Origin: Paraglomus occultum
Lineage: Eukaryota; Glomeromycota; Glomeromycetes; Paraglomerales; Paraglomeraceae
Direction of reading: 5' to 3'
NCBI GenBank assembly: GCA_910592205.1
Contig: CAJVPJ010000584.1
Location: 1 to 21,487 of the forward strand
Length of the DNA: 21,487 nt
Shown: positions 8,932 to 18,817 of the stretch, one piece after another
Layout of the letters: each line of letters opens with the position of its first letter
Position numbering within the stretch: the stretch's first letter is position 1
Position numbers and translations under genes: made by a program
Notes under the pieces: model-generated
Database searches by the model: none
Told to the model about the DNA's origin: nothing
The model's input: the letters and a program-made list of their open reading frames with translations, nothing else

Positions 8932-10614
8932 TTAATATTTACAATAGCCGTACGCCCTGGGAAATACAGTAACGTCTCTGATATTTTCTACCCCAGTCAG
9001 ATACTGCAAAAATCTGTCAAACCCAACACCAAAACCGCAATGAGGTACAGTACCGTACTTTCTTAAATCTAAATACCATGAATATTCCTCAGCAGACAGT
9101 CCGGCTTCTTTTATCTGCTTCTCCAATACTTCGTACCTTTCTTCCCTCAAACTGCCTCCAACGAGTTCACCGCCATGTGGAACAATCAGATCAACACAGG
9201 CGACTATGCTATTGTCATTGTCTCTCGTCCGCATGTAGAACGGCTTGAGGTGTCGAGGGTAATCTGTAATGAATACGGGACGGCGACAGTAAACGTTTGC
9301 GAGATATTTCTCGTGTTCCGATTGTATGGGCGAACCCCATTTTGTGGGAAAGGTAAACGCTTGCCCGGAAGAGTTAAGAGCGTCCAGTGCATCCTTGTAC
9401 GTCATCCTGACGAATGGAGAATTTACAGTCATTGATAAGCGGGACGTTAGAGTTGGGTTAAGATATTTGGCAAAATGGTGGATCTCGGCTGGACAAGTTT
9501 CTATTACGCGGTTAATAATAGACTGAAGAAGGTTCTCCACAAAGTTAAGCATTTCATCTAAAGAATATATAAATGCCATTTCGGCTTCAAGCATCCAAAA
9601 TTCAGCTAGATGCCTAGAGGTCTGAGATCGTTCTGCTCGAAACGTAGGTCCAAAAGTATATACTTTTGATGCCGAACTAGACAATATTTCTAAATGTAAC
9701 TGACTGGAAACTGTAAGATAAACTGTTTTGTTGAAGAATCCACTATCAGCCTCAGTCTCTTTATCTTTATCGTTGTCGTTGTCGTTGTCGTTATCGTTAT
9801 CGCCCTTTTCGGTTGATACTCTGAATGCTTGTCCCCCCCCCTTCACAGTCGGATGTAGTTAATATTGGAGTTTGAACGTTGAGAAAATCGCGTTCCTATT
9901 AAATTGTGGTTTGAGCCTTTTGATCGAGTTGTAGAGTAAGCGGTATTCGAATGAAATATGCTACACAATAAAGATTTGGTTCACCTGGAAGAAATTATGA
10001 AATGCCATTACAGTTGCATTACGCGTGCGTAGTAATGCGCTGCCAGTGTTTCCTCTCGACCTAAAGTGGGATATCTCTCTAAGAAATTCTGGCGTGTGAT
10101 GTTTCTTTTGCAACGGATACGTCTGTGTATAAATAATCATGAGTACGTGATCAAAATCTGCACATATCTTCTAACGAGATTAGCATACAGCGGCATCACA
10201 TTGTCCGTAAATCTTCACGTCTTCTACTTGTAATTCTTTCGCTTGCTCTGTGCCTTTACTTTCAATGAGTTTGCCACGAAACTGTACGCTTGTCCCGGTC
10301 GTCAATCTTCAAAGAGGAAATAAATGTTTAAAATATTATCACAATTTTAATCGTTAATAAACGATTGCTACAAACTTTTTGGCATGATGTTCCGAAAGAA
10401 CTGCTTGCAATCCTTTCAAGTTTGAGCCATCAGCAATATTAGCAAAACAAATCTTCTTTTGTATTCGAATTGATCTTATCCACCCATTGACGCATACTCC
10501 AGTGTTTGTTGGGGTTGTTTCGATGATGTTTTTTATAGTCATTGTCGACAAAGAACGACTTAATAATTTACAGGTACTGGTTGGTAATATTTTCTGTTGC
10601 CTATAAAGCATCAT
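8932..10614 (-). CDS. NARS2: Asparaginyl-tRNA synthetase, mitochondrial type, with apparent frameshift
   Basis: A class IIb asparaginyl-tRNA synthetase that charges tRNA-Asn. Exons on the minus strand: 10614-10376, 10306-10189, 10122-9985, 9895-8932. The start, rich in Arg, Lys, Ser and Leu with no acidic residue in the first 30, looks like a mitochondrial presequence. Then come the OB-fold anticodon-binding domain (VCVNGWIRSIRIQKK to VKIYGQCD), the linker YPLQKKHHTPEFLRE, and the catalytic core with ERDFLNVQTPILTTSDCEG, FRAERSQTSRHLAEF (motif 2) and GFGVGFDRFLQYLTGVENIR (motif 3). The exons sum to 1459 nt, one more than 486 codons: the frame reading DCEG and the frame reading GGGQAFRVST differ by one base at a nine-G run (9833-9841). 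Without it the product is 485 aa. An Asp-Asn repeat lies just after. The shared organisation with bacterial AsnRS supports the mitochondrial assignment; location is not proven. Confidence 0.92.
9757..9802 (-). repeat. Coding hexanucleotide-like repeat giving (Asp-Asn)n in AsnRS
   Basis: On the minus strand alternating GAT/GAC and AAC codons encode a tract of five Asp-Asn pairs followed by Asp-Lys-Asp-Lys. It sits between FRVSTEKG and FFNKTVYLTVSSQLH, a place where bacterial AsnRS has a variable linker, so it is likely tolerated. Confidence 0.85.
9833..9841 (-). other. Nine-G run at the AsnRS reading-frame break
   Basis: On the minus strand a run of nine G follows the codons for DCE. Eight G would join the conserved upstream frame to the conserved downstream frame. 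With nine, the upstream frame is lost. Homopolymer miscount in the assembly is the simplest cause; a true allele or slippage is possible. Confidence 0.85.
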
Positions 10615-11105
10615 CGGTACGTTATGGTTTTTTTCGCAAAATCAAACTAACAAAAAAAACTTTTTGTGGAAATGGGGGCTGCCACAGAATGATGGATGAT
10701 GGCATGTCAAGCCACAGTATAACAATCCACAAATATATTTTATTTCCCAGCTTATGTTTTTTACATTCTTGAAGAATTGGAGCATCGTTTTTCTAACTTG
10801 AGCAATGTATGATGAGCGATTTTTGCTGGCAGTTATTTATTGTAATGGCTGATCCTCATCGTTTTAGACTTCGTGTCCAATACAGCCTTCCTGGTTGCAA
10901 TGCTAATAATAATACTAATCTTTTTCGTTTTTCGCGCTAAACCAATTAATCTGATTAGTTTGTGAAACCTTGATATGACATGCCCCGATTTAGCATTTGT
11001 AATAAATAACTTTATTTTCGCTTATTACGTGTCAAAATATTTATTAATATTATTGGTCAACCCAGTTTCGTCGTTGTCAAATTTTTCTGCTGCTAGCTGC
11101 TGGAA
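10615..11105. promoter_or_regulatory. Divergent promoter region of AsnRS and acetyl-CoA transporter
   Basis: These 491 bp separate the two start codons. The sequence is AT-rich with several short A/T palindromes. A TGATGA at about 10810 and CTGA near 10849 recall snoRNA boxes C and D, but spacing is too short and no terminal stem forms, so I do not call an RNA. No coding sequence seen. Confidence 0.55.
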
Positions 11106-13542
11106 ATGCTAGATTTGCCGACTTCTCAATCAGACGGAGAAGCATCAACACGACGCCAATCACACGACATTCAGGGATCAACTGAAATGTTCGACCCTTC
11201 GGAGGGATACAACGAGCTGAAACGAAGAGAAATTAACGATGAGCAAGACAAGAAAGAATTGGGTTTTGATGACTGGTCGAGCAGTCATACAACAGCTGCT
11301 GCCGACAGTTACCCTGGGCTGAGTATGCAAGATAAGAAAAGCTTTGCCCTGCTTGTTACATTATGTAAGTGCGAGCAGAGTGACAAACACCATGAAAGAG
11401 ACCACAAAAATTAATGCTCGGATCGTTTCCTTGCTACATAACGTACCCATGCTGTATCCATCCAACAGATCTTCTACAAGGCATTCCTGTTGGGTTGGCC
11501 TCCGGATCGATCCCTTTCCTTCTCAAATCCAAGCTTTCCTACGGCCAAATAGGAATATTTTCACTGGCTTCCTATCCTTATTCCTTGAAACTTTTATGGT
11601 CGCCTATTGTCGATGCGACATATTCTAAAAGCATTGGAAGAAGAAAAAGTTGGATCATTCCTATTCAGATATTGATGGGAAGTTTACTCCTCTGGCTTGG
11701 ATTGCACATTGATGAAATGTTTACGAACGTGAGTTATTGTAATGATTGAAGTATACTTGCATAAACGATTATGTGACTGAATGTAAGAAATATTCCCTGT
11801 CCGGTAGGAGAAACTGGATGTTACCACTTTGACTTTTTTGTTCTTTACCTTGATTTTTCTTTCTGCTACACAAGGTAAATTAACGGAGTATTTTGTTCTA
11901 ACATTAAATGACTCAACGAATCAATTATTAACGTAAATTGTTCAACTTTCAGACATCGCAGTAGACGGTGAGTTTTTCTGGCCTGATCCGCATATAACTT
12001 GGAAATGATAATATCTCAATTTTACGTGAATCAATTAGGTTGGGCTCTCACGCTGTTATCAAAGCCAAATCTATCATATGCTTCTACTGCACAAACGGTA
12101 GGGTTAAACACCGGATATTTTTTGTCGTTTACCGTGCTTTTGGCATTTCATTCTGCCGAGTTCAGGTAATATTTGCTAAGTGTGGCGTGGAGAGGGATGC
12201 TGCGTAGAATATCGACTGACTCGCATGCATTGTAGCAATAAATATTTTAGAAGTGAACCGAAGGATGAGGGAATACTGCAGTTGGGAACATACTTGGTAT
12301 TCTGGGCGTTTGTGTATTTTGCAGTTACGATATGGCTTATATTTGGCAAAGCTGAAGAACGCACTCAGCATGACGATGACATGATGGACGTCAAATCCGT
12401 TTATACAACAATATGGAATATCTGCAAACTACCTCGTAAGAATATTATTATCTTCAGATGTGTTTGATGTATCATGAGACCGATTTAGTTCTGACAATTT
12501 ATTGCTATAGATATGAAAAATTTTATCTTGGTCATGCTTTTAGCCAAGATTGGATTTATAGCCAATGAAAATGTGACTGGTTTGAAACTTCTTGAGAAAG
12601 GATTCAACAGAGAAGACTTGGCCCTTACAGTCTTGATAGATTTTCCCTTTCAAATCATATTTGGTTATTATGCAGCCAAATGGAGTAGTGGGCCACAGCC
12701 TCTTAATCCAGTTGAGTGTAATAATGTTTATTGAATATTTTGTTTACTGACAGATGATACTGACATCAGATTTTATATAATGAAGTGGCTAAAGGCATTC
12801 TATGGAAGGTTGGCGTTTGCTGTTACCGGGATGTTAATTATATTAGCATTTCCAAAGGACGGCGTTGTGTCCACCGGATACTTCTTTCTCGTAATCGCTA
12901 GTACAGTGTTTAATTCGTTCATGAGGTAGGCGTCAGACTCTAGTCTGTATTATATGGTGTAAACGCCGTGTTCTAACCTTTGTTTATTAGCACTGTGCAA
13001 TTCGTTAGTATATCCGCATTCTTTACTACAATTGCGGATCCAGTCATTGGAGGAACTTACATGACTGTAAGTAGCAAAGTTCTTTGAAATATTTGTGATG
13101 AGATGCTGAATTAACTGATAGCTTTAATTATTGTTAGCTATTGGCGACCTTTAGCAATTTTGGTGGAACTTGGCCAAGATTTTTCGTGCTGGGTGCGGTT
13201 GATTACTTTACAGAGGCAACGTGCTCAGTACCGGATGCAGATAACACAGTATTGAATTGTGTCGGTGAACAAGAAAAAGCAATGTGCAAGGATAATGGAG
13301 GAATTTGTACAATAGAGCGAGACGGATATTATGTTGTATCCATGATTTGCATAATTTTAGGTGCATTGACGCTGTTTGGGTTTGTAAGGCCACAGGTCAA
13401 AAATTTGCAAAGTAAGTTTATTTACATTTGTAGTAATATGATTTTGTTCTTACCATACGTATTCATGTTTGTTTTTTTCCTAATAGGATTGGAAGTAAAG
13501 AAATGGAGTCTGTATGGTCATCGTTCTAGAAGAGGAAGTTGA
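11106..13542 (+). CDS. SLC33A1: Acetyl-CoA transporter, SLC33A1/AT-1 family
   Basis: A major-facilitator-type membrane protein that, in the family, imports acetyl-CoA into the ER lumen. The 564-aa product comes from eleven exons: 11106-11364, 11469-11728, 11808-11874, 11953-11967, 12039-12165, 12236-12435, 12511-12715, 12770-12925, 12991-13066, 13138-13411, 13487-13542. Residues 1 to about 75 are polar and probably cytosolic. Family signatures are YLLQGIPVGLASGSIPFLL, SLKLLWSPIVDATY, GRRKSW, TQDIAVDGWALTLLS, ENVTGLKLLEKG, GPQPLNP, IADPVIGGTYMT, SNFGGTWP and DGYYVVSMIC. Exon 4 is only 15 nt and carries the IAVD part of the signature. The donor after exon 7 was chosen at 12716 because it alone restores the FYIMKW frame; an earlier GTTGAG would shift it. 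The last intron (75 nt) has no in-frame stop. The start ATG is the first in frame. Confidence 0.93.
11953..11967 (+). other. 15-nt microexon in the acetyl-CoA transporter gene
   Basis: Flanked by TTTCAG and GTGAGT, this exon supplies 15 nt that, with one base from each neighbour exon, reads D-I-A-V-D-G. Skipping it would keep the frame but delete five residues of the family signature TQDIAVDGWALT. Confidence 0.85.
13412..13486 (+). other. Stop-free 75-nt intron near the transporter C-terminus
   Basis: The intron runs from GTAAGT to TAATAG, is a multiple of three and has no in-frame stop. If retained it adds 25 mostly hydrophobic residues (IYICSNMILFLPYVFMFVFF core). The spliced form matches the length of the animal protein, so splicing is taken as the default. 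Confidence 0.7.
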
Positions 13543-14529
13543 TTACGTTAAATAGACGTTCATAGAATCTGTTCATTATTATAGAGAAAACAAATTTAGT
13601 ACTTAATTTCTGGTTGTTGTTTTTTTTGGACCAATTAAAAGACACTTTTAAAAACATGTAAATATTTTGATATTTCTGCACATGTTTTGTTTATAATATT
13701 TGACTTATTTAATAGACATGTTACGCAATTTATTTGGACATATTAACTTTCTTATTCTGGGTTTTAAGATATACGTTATTATTGAATTGATGGTTAGACA
13801 GTCTATTGATATTAATATCAGAAAGCTTAATGAAGATGAGCTGAAGCCTACGGAGGTTACTTGAAATAGAATGATCCTAAGAGCGAATATGACATTCAGT
13901 GGTCGAGCTCTAAGAGAACGTTAGTGCTAAGTTTAGTAGTGGTGCGAGCTGGCCTTTACTACAATTCAAGTAAGATCCGAATAAGCGACCTTTTAAACGC
14001 AAGCATTTACGTTATATTATAATTACAGGAGAGGTCAAATCCTCAAACTGGACTCTTTCCATAGTTCTTAACTCTTTTCGTAGATTTTTGTTTTCTGCTT
14101 GATTTATAACCTTTAATAAGTTGCTGGTTTGATTGCTTCTTTTTTTTTGACTCAGGGTATAATAACTAGACCTTTTACAAGCGTAATGACATCAACAGAC
14201 GGAAAAACATATTAATATTAATATTGATGTAGGAAATTGTAAGCAAAACGTGGAAAGATGAATGCCAGAAATATTCCGGATATTATCGTAGAATTAATAT
14301 TAATGCTTAATAATATCCGTAACGCGTCTTGCCTCAGAAATTACTGACTGTTAACTGATGCCCATGCAAATTTGTCAAATAAGGATTTGTTTAGTACTTT
14401 GTTTTTCAGTGTTGTGAAGTTTGTGTAATCAAAATTTCAAGTTACACAGTTTTCAGCACATAATTATAATTTTTGACTTTTTTGATATTAAGCAAATTAG
14501 AATGTGCAATCCAGAAATTATAAGAAAGA
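13543..14529. other. Intergenic region between transporter and RRN6-like genes
   Basis: A 987-bp AT-rich stretch downstream of the transporter and upstream of the RRN6-like gene. It holds a TGTAAATA (13657-13664), several ATTAATATTAAT-type palindromic runs (about 13807-13818, 14208-14224, 14292-14316) and a T-rich block near 14140. I see no gene, and no tRNA could be folded by eye. The last 200 bp presumably include the RRN6-like promoter. Confidence 0.55.
13657..13664 (+). promoter_or_regulatory. TGTAAATA, possible Pumilio/Puf RNA element
   Basis: A sense-strand TGTAAATA, 115 nt past the transporter stop, matches UGUAnAUA. As with the other copies, AT-rich context weakens the case. Confidence 0.25.
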
Positions 14530-17500
14530 ATGGAACCTACAGACATGCACTATTACAATACCGCCGCGAAATACACTTGGCCTCGTCGGCACCAACAGTT
14601 CGTAAACTGTACGTCTGGTTGCTTTGGCGGGCTGCTGTACAATGAAACGGCCGCAAGAGGGAAAGAGTGGAAGTATTTGAACGAAACGCTTGGAAGTAAG
14701 AAACTAACGCCATAGTTGTTAACACGAACTGGGTTACTTACAGTGTCTTTCGTTGCGCGAAATGAGCATATATGGTAATTAAACTAATTCATATTTGTTT
14801 TAAAGAAAGCCGAAAGCTGAGCGCAACAGCACTTTCCCCCGTATACCAGGTCTTTCCTCACACTCGTCAACACTTCTCAACCACAAGTGCTGACAGAGTC
14901 AATGAGTTTTCTGTGGTAAAGATACTTACGGCATATTCGAAGTACTTCTTTCTGTGCTGTTAATACAATCAATAAAATGAATTTGATGTTGATTCTGGCG
15001 TTGATAAGCATAGACCAACTATCTGAAGGAGGAATGCCCCGGATTCGATTTTCCTGTTGAAATGGTTACCGATCTCGTTAGAGAAAGCATGCTACATCAG
15101 ATCGAGTGGGAGAAATATGATCCATATCTAGGAACTCGAATCGCTTCCGGAACGTTTGATAATGGAGAGAAACAGAAGTTTCTCGCTTTTCCGATGGGAC
15201 CCCTTGGGAATGAGTTGAGTAGGTTGATCCTTGAATTTTGTTGCCATTGGTTTGTTATTATACTCTTGTCAATGCCTGATCTTTCTATTTACTATATTAT
15301 AAGACTTATCGCTACTTGATTGGCATGAGAGCGCGTATGATTCAAAATCTGATATAGGCCAGTTTGTATTGCAACCGTCAGCAGAATCTGCACTGCGATT
15401 TAGGACTCCGATCCGGCAAATTGTCTGTTCAGAAGATTATGGTTCAGCACATCCATGTATGCAATTTGTCCTCTTCCTCTCGCGTTATTATGATTGCAAT
15501 TAATCTTTTAATTTTTGCAGGTTTGATAGCAGTAAGAACGACGACTGCAACAACGTTTCTGACACTCGTTCCAAAGAAGGATGGTAAACGGGACTTTCCA
15601 CGTTCAACGAACGCTATTGCGATAGATTCGATTTCTAACATGGGATTGGCCGCAACTTCAGAACACATGCATGTTACGTTTAACCCGTTATTATACGGAG
15701 AAGCCGCCATTATTGATGGAAGTGGCAGCGTTCATATATGGAGAGCGACATTGCAAAAGAAAATTGCGTGAGTTATGTTAGCGAGCGATCTTATTTCTTG
15801 CAACATTGAATTAAACGTTGTGTCCTTGTTCTTGGATTCTGCTATTAGGCGGTTTGATAAATTTGAGTATAATACTGTCCAACTATCAGAACCCTCTTGT
15901 GACACACCTCAGCAGGATTGGTGGACTCGCTGCGAATATGGAGCACACCCACAGTCGTTGTTTGTAGTTTCTCGAAAAGAAGCGAGCGTTCTAGACTTTA
16001 GGGTAGGTAAACCTTTATGACAACATATTCTAGTTCCGAAACTGACGTATTCACAATCAGTAGACTCCCTCCAAGACACGCTCTTCCACATTATTTGTTT
16101 CAAAATCAAACGAAAATATCTATGCTTTCCAACGTTCCTCGGCATGGCATTCGTTTGAATCAATAATAGCTACAGAGAAACGCGTTATCGTTCTCGATCA
16201 ACGATTTCCAAAGCGTCCCCTACTAGATTGGTTATCGTATTTTCCGCAAAACCCTCCCGGAGGAATAGAAGTAATATCAAATAACGATGGTAACTTGCTT
16301 CACAACTAATAGAATGCGCGTATTCTTACAGCTTAATTCTCGCCTAATTACATATATTCCTTCTCTCTAGTCACCGTTGCAGTATGTTGGTCCGCTGTCA
16401 ATGCCAAGATCAACGCATTTACTTTCAGCCGGACACCATCGGGTAGTATCAGCTCGCCAATAACTCCAACAGCTATCACGTCCTTTCATCAAGACCCATT
16501 CTTTGTTCAATCTCACAATAGTATGGCTGATTCTGACTTTCTCGTAGAAAGGCAATCCTTACTTGAAGAACTCGTCTCTCCGAGCCTTCTCCCGCCGCTA
16601 TCGTCCGTCTTTCTCCTGAAAGGTCAATTAAAAATGTGCAAAGAAAAACATCGCACGGGAAGAGATCAAGAAAAGGTTGGGCTTAAGAACGAGGAGGTTT
16701 GCAGCGTCCTGCAACTTGCAAGCACTGGTGGAATATATGCTCAGGTAGTACACTTTGGATTGGTAGAAAAGTTGGGAAGTTTGCAGCATACAGACGGAGA
16801 GAAGTACCGAGACTTATTTAGTAAAAAAGAGTTTTCGAAAGAGCTATTAGATTTGGAGGCCAAGTCTTTAGAGGAAAAGGTCGAGAACAACAAGTTTCAT
16901 CAATTGTTACGATTTAATCGATTATGGGACTTTACAACTCGGGAGTTCAAGGGCTCGCGACTGACAGAATCTGATTCATCCGGTTCGCTCGAATTAAATA
17001 AACATATATCAGAACACGGAGGCAGCGGGCAGCCTTTTTCTATAATACAGTCTCAACCTCGACGCACTTCATCTCCACAAGCTGCTTCTTCGAAAACATG
17101 TCTTTCATTACTCTTTCCTTTGTTTCTTTCGGCCAGCTTCGTTTCTTGGGACGCTCTCTTCTATTATCTCAATAGTTACGCTCATTTTCATAACGTAGTT
17201 CTACGTCCCTCATCATCTACATATTCTCCTACCGGCTTCCTTACGTCTGTTCGATTTTCTTGTGTTTTATTGAAGTGTACATGGAAGCTCGTTTGTAAGG
17301 CCAACAAATCCAACGGGAACGTGGTTTTGACACAATTCTGGGATAGACATAGTCACAAGCTAGAAAGTATAATAACAAATGACGATTCTTCTGTTAGCGA
17401 TGAAGAGTGTGAAATAACAGAATGTTCTGTTACCACAGACAAAAGTTGTGAAGCACCTGGGCTGAACAACGAACATCGAAAGAAAGTGCGAAAGAATAAG

Positions 17501-18678
17501 AGGATTAAAGGTGTTAACAAAACCAAATATAGCGGTTTAGTGAGGCGCTTTACGAAGAATTTGACGAATACTAAACGATTTGAGAAGGCTGTTACGCAGA
17601 AAGTTTCCATAGAGTTATCAAACGAGGATGTTAACAAAGCTCGACAAAGTGTTGGACATCCGGTTACTGCGTATCCTTGAATTTGGAAATTTCTCTTTGT
17701 CAGTATCGACCTTTTTTTTTCTCTTAACTCTTCTTGTTTTCTATCAATAGCTTCGAAGTAAGGAAATATTGCTCACGCGACTCGGCGCAACAATTCATAT
17801 ATGAAGACTCGGTAAAAAACTCTGACTGCACGCCTATTGATTGGAATTATGCTGATCCGGACGTATTTCTTGAGAATCTTCCATCAAGAAATGAAATTTC
17901 CTTGCTTTTAGGAACTCTTAAGAAGTTTGGCTTTCCTGTTATGGAAGATCATGTTACTTCACCATTACCGACGTTAAGGGAAAATATTCAAGAAAACCTA
18001 CGCCAAGCGTATATCACGCCAATTGCAATCGGTTCTTCAACTATATCAACGAATAATTTGAACTTTCGCGAGTTTGCAATATCCGAAATCACAAACGATC
18101 TTCTCCTGAGTCAGGAAATAATAAGACCATTGATAAATAGCACGGATGAATACCATTATGTTTCTGATCTGTACCACTTTTCTAAACAAAGAGACAATTC
18201 AGAACAGTGGAATACGTCAGGAATCGCGTTATGCAAATCAGCATGTGGTGAGGAGATAGAATGGTCTGTAGCTGCTAGATGGTTGATAGATGATTGGAAA
18301 TTGGGTCAGAATTATCAGGATTACGTATTCGCAACACCGAACATTACACAGCGTGAAGAGAAGGCAAGGAAGTCAAATGACAGACCTATGAGAGAGATGA
18401 ACGTTGGGAGTACAACGGATATATATGCTGATCTCTATCATGAGGATAGTTCGATGGATATTTCGGCGTCAATTAGCGAGATAGTTAACACAAATAACGA
18501 TGAGGGAAGGGAGGCTGATGAACTAGTGGTAGTTGAACCATCAACGGGATCTGCAATGGACGTGGCTGTTATCGATGACGAGCGAACACCAGAAGATATT
18601 CCAACTGTTATATCTACTTCTGAAAATCAGAAGAAAGAGAAACCAAAAAAGAAGAAACCGCGACGTATGGGGTTTTAG
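14530..18678 (+). CDS. RRN6: RRN6/TAF1C-like Pol I core factor subunit
   Basis: A large protein (1162 aa) resembling Rrn6 of the RNA polymerase I core factor, TAF1C in animal SL1, which helps bring Pol I to the rDNA promoter in the nucleolus. Exons: 14530-14695, 14806-14915, 15014-15218, 15304-15456, 15521-15767, 15849-16002, 16064-16289, 16371-17670, 17751-18678; all phases join without a stop. The central part looks like the family's beta-propeller: HVTFNPLLYGEAAIIDGSG, WTRCEYGAHPQSLFVV (around 319-334), then ATEKRVIVLDQRFPKRPLL. The second half is helical and polar with a basic patch (KKVRKNKRIKG) and an acidic Ser/Asp-rich stretch, ending in a lysine/arginine tail KKKKPRRMGF. The start ATG is the first in the exon-1 frame, but N-terminal exons are less certain because this part of the family is poorly conserved. 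Identity rests on pattern recognition of a fast-evolving family. It converges on the FKBP gene, 139 bp between stops. Confidence 0.75.
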
Positions 18679-18817
18679 AATATATTCAGACGCGTCTTTA
18701 CACATGATTGCAAAGTGGACAATATGGGTTTCTAATACCCTTCAACAAGGCAATACAGCTTGTCCTGTCGAGAAAGTACAGGAATCGATCCGTCATATCT
18801 ATCTATGTATCTTATAA
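18679..18817. other. Short convergent spacer between RRN6-like and FKBP-TPR genes
   Basis: Only 139 bp separate the stop codons, so the two 3' UTRs almost certainly overlap each other or the opposite coding sequence. A TGTAAATA in RRN6 sense orientation at 18841-18848 already falls inside the last FKBP exon. Confidence 0.6.

Noticed and set aside
10808-10853. Possible box C/D snoRNA (TGATGA and CTGA)
   Set aside because: Boxes are only about 40 nt apart and no terminal stem pairs.
12711-12716. GTTGAG as donor for transporter intron 7
   Set aside because: It leaves exon 8 in a frame that reads polar sequence; the donor GTGTAA at 12716 restores the hydrophobic FYIMKW frame.
14028-14060. GGTCAAATCC, resembling a tRNA T-loop
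   Set aside because: No matching acceptor, D or anticodon stems could be folded around it.
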